From NCBI RefSeq assembly GCF_030227225.1, contig NZ_JASPHQ010000001.1:304100-368099 (forward strand): a stretch of DNA of 64,000 bases, in the 5' to 3' direction. Below, piece after piece: positions 1 to 9,241 of the stretch. The translations under genes and the position numbers were made by a program. The notes beneath the pieces were generated by a model. That model was not told where the DNA came from. It ran no database searches and was given only the letters and a program-made list of their open reading frames with translations. Source of the stretch: Corynebacterium rhinophilum. GTDB taxonomy: Bacteria; Actinomycetota; Actinomycetes; Mycobacteriales; Mycobacteriaceae. The first letter of the stretch is position 1; each line of letters starts with the position of its first letter.

Positions 1-1
1 G

Positions 2-2188
2 GCCAAGCGCGACGCCGAGATGATGGGTCGTGTGCACCGCTGGTTGGGCCTTTCCGTGGGCGTAATCTTGGCAGAAATGCGCCCGCAAGAGCGCAAGGAA
101 GCCTATGACTGCGACATCACCTACGGCACCAATAATGAGCTGGGCTTTGATTACCTACGCGATAACATGGTGCGCACCCTTAATGATGTAGTTCAGCGCG
201 GACACAATTTCTGCATCGTGGATGAGGTGGACTCGATTCTTATCGATGAAGCCCGTACCCCACTCATCATCTCCGGCCCGGTTGATGGCTCCTCCCAGTT
301 CTACGGCGTCTTTGCCCAGCTGGCGCCGCGCATGCGCGAGGGCATCCACTACGAAGTGGACCACAAAAAGCGCACCATCGGCGTCTTGGAAGAGGGCGTG
401 GAATACGTCGAAGATCAGCTCGGCATTGATAACCTCTACGCGCCGGAGCACTCCCAGTTGGTTTCCTACCTCAATAACGCGTTGAAGGCCAAGGAGCTCT
501 TTACCCGCGATAAGGACTACATCGTTCGCAACGGCGAAGTGATGATCGTGGATGGCTTTACCGGCCGCGTTTTGGCAGGACGTCGCTATAACGAAGGCAT
601 GCACCAGGCCATTGAGGCCAAGGAGCAGGTGGAGATCAAAAACGAAAACCAGACGCTGGCGACGGTTACCCTTCAGAACTTCTTCCGTCTCTATGAAAAA
701 ATTTCCGGCATGACCGGTACCGCGGAAACGGAAGCCGCGGAGCTGCATTCCATCTATGGGCTGGATGTGGTTCCTATTCCTACCAATAAGCCGAACCAGC
801 GCACCGACCACTCGGACCGCATTTACAAGACGCAAGAGGCAAAATTTGCCGCGGTGGTTGATGATATTGCAGAGCACGTTGAAAACGGCCAGCCGGTCTT
901 GGTTGGTACCACCTCTGTGGAGCGCTCCGAATACTTGTCGCAGTTGCTTAGCAAGCGCGGCGTGCAGCACAACGTGCTCAACGCCAAGCACCACGAAGAA
1001 GAGGGCCAGATCATTGCCCGTGCGGGCCGCCCCGGCACCGTGACCGTGGCAACCAACATGGCCGGTCGTGGTACCGATATCGTGCTCGGCGGTAACCCGG
1101 AAGTCATTCTCGATGAGAAGCTGCGCGAACGCGGCCTCGACCCCTTTGAGGATGAGGAAAAGTACCAGGAGGCCTGGGAAGCCGAGATCGACGGTGAGAA
1201 AGAGCGCTCGAAGCGCTTGGGTGATGAGGTGCGCGAATCGGGCGGGCTCTATGTCTTGGGCACCGAGCGCCACGAGTCTCGCCGCATTGATAACCAGCTG
1301 CGCGGCCGTACCGGCCGTCAGGGTGACCCGGGCGAGACCCGCTTCTACCTGTCCATGCGCGATGAGTTGATGGTGCGGTTCGTCGGCCAGTCTATGGAGC
1401 ACATGATGAACCGCCTCAACGTGCCTGATGATGTCCCCATCGAGGCCAAGATGGTCTCGAACTCCATTAAGGGCGCCCAGGCGCAGGTGGAGAATCAAAA
1501 CTTCGAGATGCGCAAGAACGTGTTGAAGTACGATGAGGTGCTCAATGAGCAGCGCAAGGTGGTCTACTCCACGCGCTATTCCATCCTCGATGCCGATGAC
1601 ATCAAGGACGATATCCGCACCATGATCGATGACACGGTCTCTGCCTACGTCGCGGGTGCTACCGCCACCGGTTATGTCGAAGACTGGAACCTCGAGGAAC
1701 TCTGGAACGCCCTTGAGGCGCTCTACGGCCCCACGATGTCCCCGGAGGAACTCGTGGAAGGCTCCGAGTACGGTTCCCCAGGCGAGCTCACTGCGGAGCA
1801 GCTGCGCTATGCCCTCGTCACCGACGCGAACCAGGAGTACGACAAGCTGGAGGAAGCCGTTTCTGCCATCGGCGGCGACAAGCAGATGCGCAATACCGAG
1901 CGCATGGTGATTCTGCCGATTATTGACCAGAAGTGGCGCGAGCACCTCTATGAGATGGACTACCTCAAGGAGGGCATCGGCCTGCGCGCGATGGCGCAGC
2001 GCGACCCGCTGGTGGAATACCAGAAGGAGGGTGGCGATATGTTCAATGCCATGAATGAAGGCGTGAAGGAAGAAACCGTGCGCCAGTTGTTTATGCTGCG
2101 CAAGCAGTTCAAGCAGCAGGAAGAAAACCAAGAATCCGGCGGTGACTCGGGCTCTGGTCCTGCAGGCCAAGAAACCGTAGAGGCATAA
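2..2188 (+). CDS. secA: Preprotein translocase ATPase SecA (SecA1), 5'-truncated by window edge
   Basis: Motor ATPase that pushes unfolded preproteins through the SecYEG channel at the cytoplasmic membrane. The reading frame is open from base 2, so the N-terminus including Walker A lies outside the window. Visible family features are the [14 protein letters not shown] Walker B region, the preprotein cross-linking domain, the second nucleotide-binding fold with [12 protein letters not shown] and NMAGRGTDI, the [22 protein letters not shown] motif VI region, and the helical scaffold near the C-terminus. The tail is a short Gly/Ser/Glu-rich stretch without the Cys-rich zinc motif of many proteobacterial SecAs, as usual for actinobacterial SecA1. 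Being a full-length housekeeping type fits SecA1 better than accessory SecA2. In M. tuberculosis secA1 also lies some genes from aroA-rsgA, as I recall. Confidence 0.97.
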   Translation, partial: AKRDAEMMGRVHRWLGLSVGVILAEMRPQERKEAYDCDITYGTNNELGFDYLRDNMVRTLNDVVQRGHNFCIVDEVDSILIDEARTPLIISGPVDGSSQFYGVFAQLAPRMREGIHYEVDHKKRTIGVLEEGVEYVEDQLGIDNLYAPEHSQLVSYLNNALKAKELFTRDKDYIVRNGEVMIVDGFTGRVLAGRRYNEGMHQAIEAKEQVEIKNENQTLATVTLQNFFRLYEKISGMTGTAETEAAELHSIYGLDVVPIPTNKPNQRTDHSDRIYKTQEAKFAAVVDDIAEHVENGQPVLVGTTSVERSEYLSQLLSKRGVQHNVLNAKHHEEEGQIIARAGRPGTVTVATNMAGRGTDIVLGGNPEVILDEKLRERGLDPFEDEEKYQEAWEAEIDGEKERSKRLGDEVRESGGLYVLGTERHESRRIDNQLRGRTGRQGDPGETRFYLSMRDELMVRFVGQSMEHMMNRLNVPDDVPIEAKMVSNSIKGAQAQVENQNFEMRKNVLKYDEVLNEQRKVVYSTRYSILDADDIKDDIRTMIDDTVSAYVAGATATGYVEDWNLEELWNALEALYGPTMSPEELVEGSEYGSPGELTAEQLRYALVTDANQEYDKLEEAVSAIGGDKQMRNTERMVILPIIDQKWREHLYEMDYLKEGIGLRAMAQRDPLVEYQKEGGDMFNAMNEGVKEETVRQLFMLRKQFKQQEENQESGGDSGSGPAGQETVEA

Positions 2189-2204
2189 AATCTCCGCGCT
2201 CTTT

Positions 2205-2266
2205 TGCACCCCTTCCTCTTCCTCCCCGCCCTCGCGCGGTGGGGAAGCGGGAGGGGCGCTGTTAGT
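2205..2266. terminator. Possible hairpin terminator after secA
   Basis: A C-rich arm (from about 2210) can pair imperfectly with the G-rich arm ending near 2258 around a GCGC-containing loop. It lies between convergent secA and the minus-strand gene at 2268. The T-tract is poor, so this is only a candidate. Confidence 0.35.
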
Positions 2267-2267
2267 T

Positions 2268-2651
2268 TTAGAGCAGCCGAAACGAGCGTAGCCCTTGGTC
2301 CGTGGCGGAGCCGGTAAAGGCGTGACGGTGCGTGCCGATGACCGCGGAACCGAAGTATTCGCCATTAGGCCGCGCGTGCAGGCTGGTAAGGCGCAGGGTA
2401 TCGGTGTCGTAGGGGCTTTTTCGCCGGTGTACCCAAGAGCCGATATGCAGGCGGATGGAATCCGAAAAGCGCGGAGAATTAAGGTGTGCCAGCGGGCGGT
2501 AGCCGGCGGCGACCTCAAGGATAAAGACGACCGAGGCTTGGATATGGTGCTGAGCGGCTACCTCTGCCGTCGTGGGCAGACGGCCGTAATGGATGCGGTG
2601 CGGGGCGATGTATAGCTTGAGATGAGAGTAGCCGGGAATGGGCTCATACAT
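2268..2651 (-). CDS. Conserved hypothetical protein, 127 aa
   Basis: I do not recognise a named family. The product begins MYEPIPGYSHLKLYIAP and is a soluble, His/Arg/Tyr-rich protein without signal peptide or membrane segments. It is convergent with secA and its start is preceded on the minus strand by AGGAGCACTCATTTCACC, a usable ribosome-binding site although spaced a little far from the ATG. The opposite strand also has an open frame (2295-2615), but its product is a low-complexity Gly/Arg/Val sequence, so the minus-strand reading is preferred. The calling rests on codon-like composition and start context only. Confidence 0.55.
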   Translation of the reverse strand: MYEPIPGYSHLKLYIAPHRIHYGRLPTTAEVAAQHHIQASVVFILEVAAGYRPLAHLNSPRFSDSIRLHIGSWVHRRKSPYDTDTLRLTSLHARPNGEYFGSAVIGTHRHAFTGSATDQGLRSFRLL

Positions 2652-2828
2652 GGTGAAATGAGTGCTCCTGCAAAAAGGGCAGGGAGGCGAACGCGTGATA
2701 ATTATCTCATGGGGGCGCTGCGCGCGCTATTTCTGGCAGTTTCCTGTATGAGGCGGGCGAGAATATAAGCGCAGTTCGCTATACTTTCGGGAGTTACAAA
2801 GTATTCGTGTACTGAAGGATTAAAAATT

Positions 2829-3239
2829 ATGCGTGGTCTCATCATTGACTATGTCGGCGTCCTCGATGGCGCTGAAGAGGACAATCGCCGCTGGAAGGCT
2901 CTGCTGTCTGCGGCGAAGGCAAATGGTGCCGCAACCGCTATTCTGTCTAATGACCCGGGTGGTTCCGGAGCCGAGCACATTCGCGAGTGGGATTATCGCG
3001 GCAACGTTGATGCCGTGGTGTTGTCTGGAGAAATCGGGGCGGAAAAGCCGGAGGTTGCGGCCTTCCAAGCGGCTGCCGATGCCCTCGAGCTGCCCTTGAG
3101 CGATTGCGTCATGGTCGATGATTCGATCCTTAACGTGCGCGCCGCCGTCGATGCCGGAATGATCGGTTTCTTGTACACCAGCTTCGACCGCGTTTCTGTA
3201 GAAATTCAAGCCGTATTCGATATTGAAGGGGAATTTTAG
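2829..3239 (+). CDS. HAD-superfamily hydrolase-like protein
   Basis: 136-residue cytoplasmic protein with the reduced HAD fold. The start reads MRGLIIDYVGVLDG, in which the usual DxD nucleophile motif is D-Y-V: the first Asp is present but the second (general acid) Asp is Val. Motif II is ILSNDPG (Ser/Asn), motif III lysine is in GAEKPEVAAFQ, and motif IV is CVMVDDSILNVRAA. The cap domain is missing, so substrate is unpredictable. Because the general acid Asp is replaced, activity as a phosphatase is uncertain. The stop codon overlaps the GTG start of the next gene by one base, so the two are probably translationally coupled. Close relatives sit next to the same DUF6912 partner in corynebacteria, to my recollection. 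Confidence 0.75.
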   Translation: MRGLIIDYVGVLDGAEEDNRRWKALLSAAKANGAATAILSNDPGGSGAEHIREWDYRGNVDAVVLSGEIGAEKPEVAAFQAAADALELPLSDCVMVDDSILNVRAAVDAGMIGFLYTSFDRVSVEIQAVFDIEGEF

Positions 3240-3754
3240 TGGCTGAAGCCCGCGTCTATATTCCGGCGACCTATGCCATGCTGGCGGAGCTCGCAGAAAC
3301 CGGAACGCTCGCGGCGCGTTCCGGTTGGGGTTTCATGGTTACCCCGGCTCTGCGGGATTTTTATACCGCAGGCGATGAAGAAGAGATCGCCTACTCCGCC
3401 TTCCTTGAGGCCTCTATGGCCTCGCTGCGCCTGTTGACCATTGGGGACGAGGAGAAGTTCCCGCACCGGCGCGTGGTCATTTCCATCGACGTTGACGACA
3501 CTGCAGTCACCCCGCGCCCAGATATGGGTGAGCCGGTGGTAGAGCTCCAGCCAGCGCAGTTTGGCACCGATAACCTCGCCGCCATTCACGTGGATATTGA
3601 AGAATCCGAAGAGGCAACCGCCAAGGCCATCGAAGCCATCGATTCCGCGGACCTGGGCGATGAGGATGCGGAGCTCGCGGTGGGTGATGCCCTGGATAAC
3701 TTCATGGCCTTCTACCACCCAACGGAGCTGCCGTTCCTCGTGGAATTGCTCTAA
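3239..3754 (+). CDS. DUF6912-type conserved actinobacterial protein
   Basis: 171-residue soluble acidic protein, starting with GTG that overlaps the stop of the HAD-like gene (TAGTG). It begins MAEARVYIPATYAMLAELAETG, the typical N-terminus of a small family restricted to actinobacteria (annotated DUF6912). No catalytic motif, signal peptide or membrane segment is visible. The second half is rich in Glu/Asp with a helix-forming EESEEATAKAIEAIDSAD stretch. Function is unknown; the coupling to the HAD-like protein suggests a joint cytoplasmic role. It is convergent with rsgA seven bases downstream. Confidence 0.7.
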   Translation: MAEARVYIPATYAMLAELAETGTLAARSGWGFMVTPALRDFYTAGDEEEIAYSAFLEASMASLRLLTIGDEEKFPHRRVVISIDVDDTAVTPRPDMGEPVVELQPAQFGTDNLAAIHVDIEESEEATAKAIEAIDSADLGDEDAELAVGDALDNFMAFYHPTELPFLVELL

Positions 3755-3760
3755 GCCGCG

Positions 3761-4795
3761 CTAATTTTCCCACTCCACGTTGGTGCGCAGGGCTTGTAGT
3801 AGCCCGCGTACCGCATCGCGGCGGCGGGCGGTAGCGGTGCCCTCGGGAATGACCTCTGGATCATCGAGCCCGCATTCAGGATCCGCCGGTGGCCCAGCGT
3901 GCGTACAGCCGCGCGGGCACTCCTCAATAGCCGCGGCGAGGTCCTCGAAAACGCCAAGGACGGTATCCGCGTCCACATGCGCCAGCCCGAAGGAGCGAAT
4001 GCCCGGCGTATCGATGATCCAGCCGCCCTGAGATTCGGTTCCTGGAGCGTCGGTGGGCAAGGGGAGGGCCACCGATTGCGTCGAGGTATGCCGGCCCTTG
4101 CCGATGCCCGATACTTCCCCCGTTTCCCTTTCTGCATCTGGAACTAGCCGGTTGACCAGCGTGGACTTGCCCACCCCGGAATGCCCGATGAGCGCGGTAA
4201 TATGGCCATCTACCTGCGCGCGCACGGCATCTAGGCCATCCTCGACTCCGGCTTCGACTACCGTGACATCTAGGTCGGCGAATTCTTCTGCAAACGGCGT
4301 TGGATCTGCGAGATCCGTCTTGGTCAGGCACAAGATGGGGTGGAGGTTGCCCACGAACGCGGCAATCAAGGCGCGCTCGACAAAGCCGGATCGCGGGGGA
4401 GGGTCTGCCACGGCGGAAACGATCAGCAATTGATCGGCATTGGCCACCACGATGCGCTCATACGGATCCGTGTCATCGGCGGTGCGGCGCAGCACGGAGG
4501 TGCGATCCGCCAGCTTGACGATGCGCGCCAGCGTGTCCTTGGCACCAGAGGTATCACCAACCACGCCGACGCGGTCACCGACCTCGATGGCGGTGCGGCC
4601 CAGCTCGCGGGCGCGCATGGCGGTGACTTGGGGGCCATCGTCAAGCGCAACGCCCCACCGCCCGCGGTCCTTGGTGATTACCATGCCGTATTTGGCATTT
4701 TTGTGCTTGGGCCGATCCTTGGTGCGCGGGCGCGAGCCCTTGCCGGGGCGCACGCGCACATCAGATTCATCAAAGGAACCGAAACGTCTAGCCAT
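3761..4795 (-). CDS. rsgA: Ribosome small-subunit biogenesis GTPase RsgA
   Basis: Circularly permuted GTPase that acts late in 30S maturation. Starting at ATG 4795 ([15 protein letters not shown]) gives 344 residues; the longer upstream frame would run into aroA and carries no sensible sequence. An N-terminal OB-type domain is followed by the permuted G motifs: G4 in LTKTDL comes before G1 [11 protein letters not shown], then G3 [11 protein letters not shown] zinc site follows in [18 protein letters not shown] (C, C, H, C). The start overlaps the aroA stop by eight bases, so the two genes form one minus-strand unit, an arrangement also present in mycobacteria (Rv3227-Rv3228). Confidence 0.95.
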   Translation of the reverse strand: MARRFGSFDESDVRVRPGKGSRPRTKDRPKHKNAKYGMVITKDRGRWGVALDDGPQVTAMRARELGRTAIEVGDRVGVVGDTSGAKDTLARIVKLADRTSVLRRTADDTDPYERIVVANADQLLIVSAVADPPPRSGFVERALIAAFVGNLHPILCLTKTDLADPTPFAEEFADLDVTVVEAGVEDGLDAVRAQVDGHITALIGHSGVGKSTLVNRLVPDAERETGEVSGIGKGRHTSTQSVALPLPTDAPGTESQGGWIIDTPGIRSFGLAHVDADTVLGVFEDLAAAIEECPRGCTHAGPPADPECGLDDPEVIPEGTATARRRDAVRGLLQALRTNVEWEN

Positions 4796-6068
4796 GTAAA
4801 TACTGTTGGTCGGGGTGTAACATCGTCTCCCACATGCGGGCGAAACCGGGCAAAGTCTTGGAGGTGGTGGAAATATCCTCAATCTGGATATCAGGGACCT
4901 TCAAACCCAGAATGGCGCCGGCAGTGGCCATGCGGTGATCGGCATAGCACGGCCAATCGCCGCCGTGAAGTTCGGCGGGTTCGATCACTAGGCCATCGTC
5001 AAGCTCGGTGACCCTGCCGCCCAGTGCATTGATATTCGCTGCGAGCGCCTGCAAACGGTCGGTTTCGTGGCCGCGCAGGTGGGCGATGCCTGTGAGTCGC
5101 GACGGCGTTTCCGCGAGCGCACACAGGGCCGCAACGGTGGGGGTAAGCTCCCCGATATCGCCCATATTGCGCTCGATGCCCTGCATCTTTCCCGCAGGGT
5201 TGCCCACTGCGGTCACGCTATTGTGCTCCTGGGTTACCATCACACCCATATCCAGCAGGATCTGCCGGATGGCATCGCCTGGCTGGGTGGTATTTGCCGG
5301 CCAATTCTTGATGGTCAAGCGCCCGCCGGTTACCGCCGCTGCGGCGAGGAATGGCGTGGCATTGGAGAGATCCGGCTCGATGAACCATTCGCGCCCGGCA
5401 ATGGGGCCGGCGTGCACCGTCCACGTCGTGCCGTCAGAATCCACGCGCACGCCCGCCTGGCGCAGCATGCCCACCGTCATTTCCACGTGCGGCATGGACG
5501 GCAGCTGGCCGCCCTCGTGGGTGAGTTGAATGCCCTGGGAAAAGCGCGCCCCGCTGAGCAGCAGGCCGGAGACGAACTGGGAAGAACCAGAAGCATCGAT
5601 GGTGACCTTGCCGCCTTCTGGTACGCCGTTGGAGGACACCGTAAAGGGCAGGCTACCTCCTTCCACATCAACGCCGAGGCTGCGCAGCGCATCCAGCGTC
5701 GTGGACATGGGGCGGTTGTAGGCTTGCTTATCGCCATCGACGCGCACCGGGCCATCCGCGAGCGCCGCGACCGGCGGCACAAAACGCATTACCGTGCCGG
5801 CCAGCCCGCAATCCACCGTGGCACCGTGCAGCTTCCCAGGCTGGACGTGGATATCGGCGCCGTCATGGGTGAAGCGAACCCCCATGGCACTGAGTGCGTC
5901 CTCCATCAACTGCGTATCGCGCGATACCAGTGGGGCGTGCAGGATGGACGGGGAATCTGCCAGCGCGGCCAGGATGAAGGCCCGATTGGTAATAGACTTC
6001 GATCCTGGCACCTGGTGTTCCCCCGTAACGGGGCTGGTAGCCAGCGGGGCGGTCCAAGGTTGAGACAT
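4788..6068 (-). CDS. aroA: 3-phosphoshikimate 1-carboxyvinyltransferase (EPSP synthase)
   Basis: Sixth step of the shikimate pathway: transfers enolpyruvyl from PEP to shikimate 3-phosphate. 426 residues from ATG 6068 (MSQPWTAPL). In-frame alternatives at 6077 and 6089 exist but would add non-family residues and run into the divergent SRAP gene. Substrate-binding motifs are present: [15 protein letters not shown] (PEP/S3P lysine and arginine), [11 protein letters not shown], the catalytic region [25 protein letters not shown], and [13 protein letters not shown] near the C-terminus. Only about 20 bp separate its start from the divergent SRAP gene at 6088, so both promoters must overlap. Followed by rsgA with 8-bp overlap. 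Confidence 0.96.
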   Translation of the reverse strand: MSQPWTAPLATSPVTGEHQVPGSKSITNRAFILAALADSPSILHAPLVSRDTQLMEDALSAMGVRFTHDGADIHVQPGKLHGATVDCGLAGTVMRFVPPVAALADGPVRVDGDKQAYNRPMSTTLDALRSLGVDVEGGSLPFTVSSNGVPEGGKVTIDASGSSQFVSGLLLSGARFSQGIQLTHEGGQLPSMPHVEMTVGMLRQAGVRVDSDGTTWTVHAGPIAGREWFIEPDLSNATPFLAAAAVTGGRLTIKNWPANTTQPGDAIRQILLDMGVMVTQEHNSVTAVGNPAGKMQGIERNMGDIGELTPTVAALCALAETPSRLTGIAHLRGHETDRLQALAANINALGGRVTELDDGLVIEPAELHGGDWPCYADHRMATAGAILGLKVPDIQIEDISTTSKTLPGFARMWETMLHPDQQYLHG

Positions 6069-6087
6069 AGTGTCCATAATAGAGGGC

Positions 6088-6738
6088 ATGTGCGGAAGAT
6101 TCGTTCTTTTTACTGAGTCCCTCCTCGATGAGGTGGGTAATCTCCCGGGAATCCAGGACGTCCACGCCCCACAGGGCACGCCCGGGCCGCGATATAACAT
6201 TGCCCCGACCCAGCCCATTCCCATCGTGCGCGTGCGCGAAGAACTGGCGGAAGTCGATCCCGCGCGGTGGGCGCTCTTGCCGCAGTGGAAGAAAGACCTA
6301 GATGGCCCGCCGCTTTTTAATGCCCGGGCAGAAACGGTGGCGAGCAAGCCATCTTTTCGCACCGCCTTTAAAACCCAGCGCTGCCTTATCCCCATGAACG
6401 GCTATTACGAGTGGCACAAGGATGGCTCCACCAAGACGCCGTACTACGTCCACCCAGACCAGGGACTGCTGTGGGCCGCGGGGCTCTGGGATACCGGGTT
6501 GGATCGGCTCTCTGCCACCGTCGTGACCACCGCGGCTACCGAAGAGATGGAGTGGCTGCACCACAGGTTGCCGCGATTTTTGGCGCCGGAGGAGATGCAC
6601 ACCTGGCTCGAGGGTAGCGCCGAGGAGGCCAAGGAGCTGCTAGCGCCCACGGGCCTGCGAGGGTTTGAGTACCACGCTGTGGACAAGGCCGTGGGGACTG
6701 TCTCTAATGACTATCCGGAGCTACTCATCCGCCAGTAG
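6088..6738 (+). CDS. SRAP-domain protein (HMCES/YedK family), abasic-site cross-linker
   Basis: 216-residue SRAP protein. ATG 6088 was chosen because it yields Met-Cys-Gly-Arg-Phe: after Met removal Cys2 becomes the N-terminal residue that forms a thiazolidine link with abasic sites in single-stranded DNA. An in-frame GTG/ATG region 18 bases upstream would mask this cysteine. Other family residues are RYNIAPTQP (Asn), NARAETV, GYYEW (catalytic Glu) and the LHHRLPRFL histidine motif. The role is protection of abasic sites in single-stranded DNA at replication forks. It is divergent from aroA and convergent with ybaK, overlapping the end of that gene by 18 bp. Confidence 0.93.
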   Translation: MCGRFVLFTESLLDEVGNLPGIQDVHAPQGTPGPRYNIAPTQPIPIVRVREELAEVDPARWALLPQWKKDLDGPPLFNARAETVASKPSFRTAFKTQRCLIPMNGYYEWHKDGSTKTPYYVHPDQGLLWAAGLWDTGLDRLSATVVTTAATEEMEWLHHRLPRFLAPEEMHTWLEGSAEEAKELLAPTGLRGFEYHAVDKAVGTVSNDYPELLIRQ

Positions 6739-7227
6739 ATCGGTAAAGTCAGCCCCGCACAAGCGCGCGAGGTCTTCTGCGTTGAGCTCAATATCTAGGC
6801 CGCGGCGGCCGCCGGAGATAAAGACAGTATCGAAAAGCACCGCGGATTCCTCGATCACCGTGGGCAGCGGGTTCTTTTGTCCGAGCGGGGAAATACCGCC
6901 ATGCACGTAGCCTGAGGATTTCTCGGCATCGTGCACCTGCGCCATGGCGGCCTTAGATACGCCAAGGGCAGCGGCGGCCTTCTTGAGGCTTAAATGGTGC
7001 GTGGTGGGAATCACGCACACCGCCAACTCGCGGCGCGGACCTTTGCCCGCGGTGAGATCAATGATGAGCGTTTTCAGCACGCGTTCGGGTTCTACGTCTA
7101 AGGCCGCCGCGGCGTGATCACCAAAGTGATCCTTGCCCGCCTCGAAGGTGGATATGGAGTGTTTGACTCCGGCATCTTCGATGACTTTCAGCGCCGGGGT
7201 AGCGGCATGCGGGGACTTTTTGGCCAT
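6721..7227 (-). CDS. ybaK: YbaK-family Cys-tRNA(Pro) deacylase
   Basis: 168-residue trans-editing protein of the YbaK/EbsC family, which hydrolyses Cys mischarged on tRNA-Pro. Family marks are the N-terminal TPALKVIEDAGVKHS, the conserved lysine in VLKTLIIDL, the region LAVCVIPTTHHLSLKKAA, and the G-rich GGISPLGQKNPLPTVIEE signature, followed by DTVFISGGRRGLDIEL. It ends 18 bp inside the convergent SRAP gene. Its start at 7227 is divergent from sigH with only 36 bp between them, so the sigH promoter overlaps the ybaK 5' region. Confidence 0.92.
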   Translation of the reverse strand: MAKKSPHAATPALKVIEDAGVKHSISTFEAGKDHFGDHAAAALDVEPERVLKTLIIDLTAGKGPRRELAVCVIPTTHHLSLKKAAAALGVSKAAMAQVHDAEKSSGYVHGGISPLGQKNPLPTVIEESAVLFDTVFISGGRRGLDIELNAEDLARLCGADFTDLLADE

Positions 7228-7250
7228 ATAGGAATTTTAGCGTGAGACGT

Positions 7251-7263
7251 TAGGATAGATTGT
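7251..7263 (+). promoter_or_regulatory. Candidate -10 box for leaderless sigH mRNA
   Basis: TAGGAT at 7251-7256 lies seven bases before the GTG start of sigH at 7264, which would put transcription at or next to the start codon. No Shine-Dalgarno sequence precedes the GTG. Inference from spacing only. Confidence 0.4.
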
Positions 7264-7866
7264 GTGGTTAAAGAAACAGTGAGCGAGAAGGAGCTGCAGC
7301 GCCGCTTTGAAAAGGAAGCGCTCCCGCTGCTCGATCAGCTCTATGGCGGCGCGCTGCGCATGACGCGAAACCCGCAAGACGCGGAAGACTTGGTGCAAGA
7401 GACCTATCTGAAGGCCTATAAGTCCTTTCATTCCTTTAAGCAGGGAACGAACCTGAAGGCATGGCTTTATCGCATCATGACCAATAACTACATCAACTCC
7501 TATCGCAAGGCGAAGCGGCGTCCTACCGAGTCTTCTGCCGATGATCTGAGTGATTTTCAGCTCTATACCACCGCAGGGCACGATTCCACCGGGTTGGAAT
7601 CCGCTGAGGTGGCAGCGCTTAAAGAGATGCCAGATAGGTCCATCTCGCAGGCCATTAATGACCTGCCGGAGGATTACCGGATGGTGGTCTACTACTCCGA
7701 TGTGGAGGGCTTAGCGTACAAGGAAATCGCCGAAATCATGGATACTCCATTGGGAACGGTGATGTCTCGCCTGCACCGTGGAAGAAAAATGCTCCGGAAG
7801 GCGTTGAAGGACGTAGCACGTGAACAAGGAATTGGATTAGAACACCCGGACATGGAGGAGAAGTAA
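7264..7866 (+). CDS. sigH: ECF RNA polymerase sigma factor SigH
   Basis: 200-residue ECF sigma factor of the SigH/SigR type, master regulator of the disulfide and heat stress response. Region 2 includes [16 protein letters not shown] and [21 protein letters not shown]; region 4 includes [17 protein letters not shown] and the helix-turn-helix [31 protein letters not shown]. The GTG start at 7264 has no ribosome-binding site but a -10 box just upstream, so a leaderless transcript is likely. Its stop overlaps the ATG of the anti-sigma factor (TAATG), indicating coupled translation and 1:1 supply of the pair. whcE downstream is a known SigH-linked gene in C. glutamicum. Confidence 0.96.
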   Translation: MVKETVSEKELQRRFEKEALPLLDQLYGGALRMTRNPQDAEDLVQETYLKAYKSFHSFKQGTNLKAWLYRIMTNNYINSYRKAKRRPTESSADDLSDFQLYTTAGHDSTGLESAEVAALKEMPDRSISQAINDLPEDYRMVVYYSDVEGLAYKEIAEIMDTPLGTVMSRLHRGRKMLRKALKDVAREQGIGLEHPDMEEK

Positions 7867-8138
7867 TGGAAGGCGCAACCGGAAAGAACTGTGGTGCGTG
7901 TAGCTCCACTGAGGTACACAACCTATTTTGCGAGCTTCTCGATGAATCCACGACCTACGCCCGCGCTTTAGCCATCCGCGAGCACATCGCCCAATGTGAT
8001 TTTTGCCAGCAACGACTAGAGCGCGAAGAGCTCGTCCGCTCCCTCGTGCGCAATTGCTGTGCCGGCCAAGCTAAGGCACCGCAATCGCTGCGCCGCCGCA
8101 TCTCGATAGAAATTACGGAGATCGAATCCCGCTGGTAA
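7866..8138 (+). CDS. rshA: ZAS-type anti-sigma factor of SigH (RshA)
   Basis: 90-residue redox-sensing anti-sigma factor. The ZAS signature H-x3-C-x2-C is visible in REHIAQCDFCQQRL, with further cysteines at the N-terminus (NCGACSS), in NLFCELL and near the end (VRNCCAG). In the family a zinc-coordinated reduced form binds the sigma factor, and disulfide formation releases it. The one-base overlap with the sigH stop (TAATG) and the arrangement are those of C. glutamicum sigH-rshA. A short GC hairpin at 8162-8183 follows and may end the transcript weakly. Confidence 0.94.
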   Translation: MEGATGKNCGACSSTEVHNLFCELLDESTTYARALAIREHIAQCDFCQQRLEREELVRSLVRNCCAGQAKAPQSLRRRISIEITEIESRW

Positions 8139-8161
8139 AAGTGTCATTTAGAACTGAGAAC

Positions 8162-8190
8162 GCCTCGCAACAAGAGTCGAGGCATTTCGT
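8162..8190 (+). terminator. Weak hairpin after rshA
   Basis: GCCTCG (8162-8167) pairs with CGAGGC (8178-8183) around a 10-base loop, followed by ATTTCGT. The stem is short and the T-tract poor, so termination is a guess. Confidence 0.3.
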
Positions 8191-8490
8191 ACTGCTGTAT
8201 TTCCTCTTCCAGTTCAGAAGCATACATACATACCGTCAGGCGCCCTCTGCCGAAGCGGTGCTGTAGAAAAAATTTCCATAGGATCTCACTCGCAGCGGTC
8301 AACCCGCGAGTCAAACCCTACCCACACGCCCTGGGGCGTAATGCGAGTGGATAGGCAAATAGTAGGGGCCTAACACTGACGTGTCCATTTTCTGGGGTCA
8401 TGTCCAGCCCTGACTGGTAAATACGCATCCTGCGAATAGTTGAAGAACGGGTTCTGTTTTTGGGCTGGTACCTCTCTGGTGGTACCAGCG
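8191..8490. other. Intergenic stretch without a supportable gene; contains a perfect hairpin
   Basis: No reading frame here looks coding. At 8464-8489 GCTGGTACC and GGTACCAGC form a perfect 9-bp inverted repeat with an 8-base loop, followed on the plus strand by GCTAGTTTTT. It could terminate plus-strand transcription or be the end of a decayed insertion; the sequence from about 8381 (TGTCCATTTTCTGGGG) has the look of an IS terminus, but no transposase remains. Confidence 0.4.
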
Positions 8491-8940
8491 CTAGTTTTTC
8501 TGAATTCGCTGGCGGTAGTAATCACGATTGTCTTCTTGCATGTGAGCAAATTCCAGGAGTACGCCCGGCCAGATGGGATACGTATCGATAAGGTTTTCTG
8601 CGATGTTTAGCAACGGTGAAAAAGCGATCTCGCCCCATCTGATGCCTATGCCGACTCTTTCGGAGTAGGCCGTGCTATTTAAAGGGCCAAGTGCCCACTG
8701 ACTCCCTGACATCGCATTCATCCATGTGCCGTTGATAGCGAGGATGCGGGATACTTTCTCTTCATAGCTGTGTTTAGAGTTTAAGATTTCGAGTACGATC
8801 TCGAAGGGAAACTCTTTTGTGCCATCGGTGACCTGCTTGCGCTGAAGAGGCGTCAACTCTGCAAGTGTCGTGGGGACTGTTGTTGAAAGGAAGTCTTCCA
8901 GCCTATTTCCGAATTGTTGATGATATCCGTCAAGCCACAT
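8491..8940 (-). CDS. Hypothetical protein, 149 aa, accessory region
   Basis: Family not recognised. The product begins MWLDGYHQQFGNRLEDFL, is soluble, helical in prediction by eye, and contains several Trp residues (WMNAMSGSQW, IRWGEIAF, YPIWPGVLLEF). GAAAGGA nine bases upstream of the ATG is a good ribosome-binding site. Base composition is A+T-richer than the flanking core genes, suggesting transfer. It lies just downstream of a broken small membrane-protein frame on the same strand; such a pairing would fit an immunity or accessory protein, but nothing in the sequence proves that. Confidence 0.5.
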   Translation of the reverse strand: MWLDGYHQQFGNRLEDFLSTTVPTTLAELTPLQRKQVTDGTKEFPFEIVLEILNSKHSYEEKVSRILAINGTWMNAMSGSQWALGPLNSTAYSERVGIGIRWGEIAFSPLLNIAENLIDTYPIWPGVLLEFAHMQEDNRDYYRQRIQKN

Positions 8941-8955
8941 TAGGTTCCTTTCGGG

Positions 8956-9241
8956 CTATGCAGGGCGTATAACCCAAGCCCCTGAATATTGATTTAAAGT
9001 CTTGTCGAAAAGCAGGTTGCGGATATAGCCCAGTCCCCAGTTTTGCTGTCTTCTTAGACGATTGAGTGTATTCCAGCATTCACTTTTCTACAAGGAAGAT
9101 TTGGCTGTTGTGTCCTGAGGATTCAAGATTCGGCTCTGTGGGGTGCAGCAGAGACGTTGTCGAAGTGCAGAAGGCGAGAATCGCTGCCCCGAGGATAATT
9201 ATGCGCCTAAATCGGTTTCTGGTGTCAGCAAGATTTAGCAT
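8956..9241 (-). pseudogene. Frameshifted small secreted/membrane protein gene (candidate)
   Basis: Two minus-strand frames adjoin. The first starts at ATG 9241 and encodes 53 residues with a signal-anchor-like stretch (RRIIILGAAILAFCTSTTS) and ends at a TGA (9080-9082). The next frame is open from 9087 to 8956, has no start codon of its own, and encodes a coding-like tail (NWGLGYIRNLLFDKTLNQY). They overlap at an AAAA run near 9085, so a one-base slip would join them into a protein of about 95 residues. It could be a decayed gene, a sequencing error, or less likely programmed frameshifting. Confidence 0.4.

Noticed and set aside
155-2518. Very long open frame on the minus strand across secA (about 787 codons)
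   Set aside because: It is a mirror of the high-G+C codon bias of secA; the product is His/Leu/Val-rich with no family, while secA is unmistakable.
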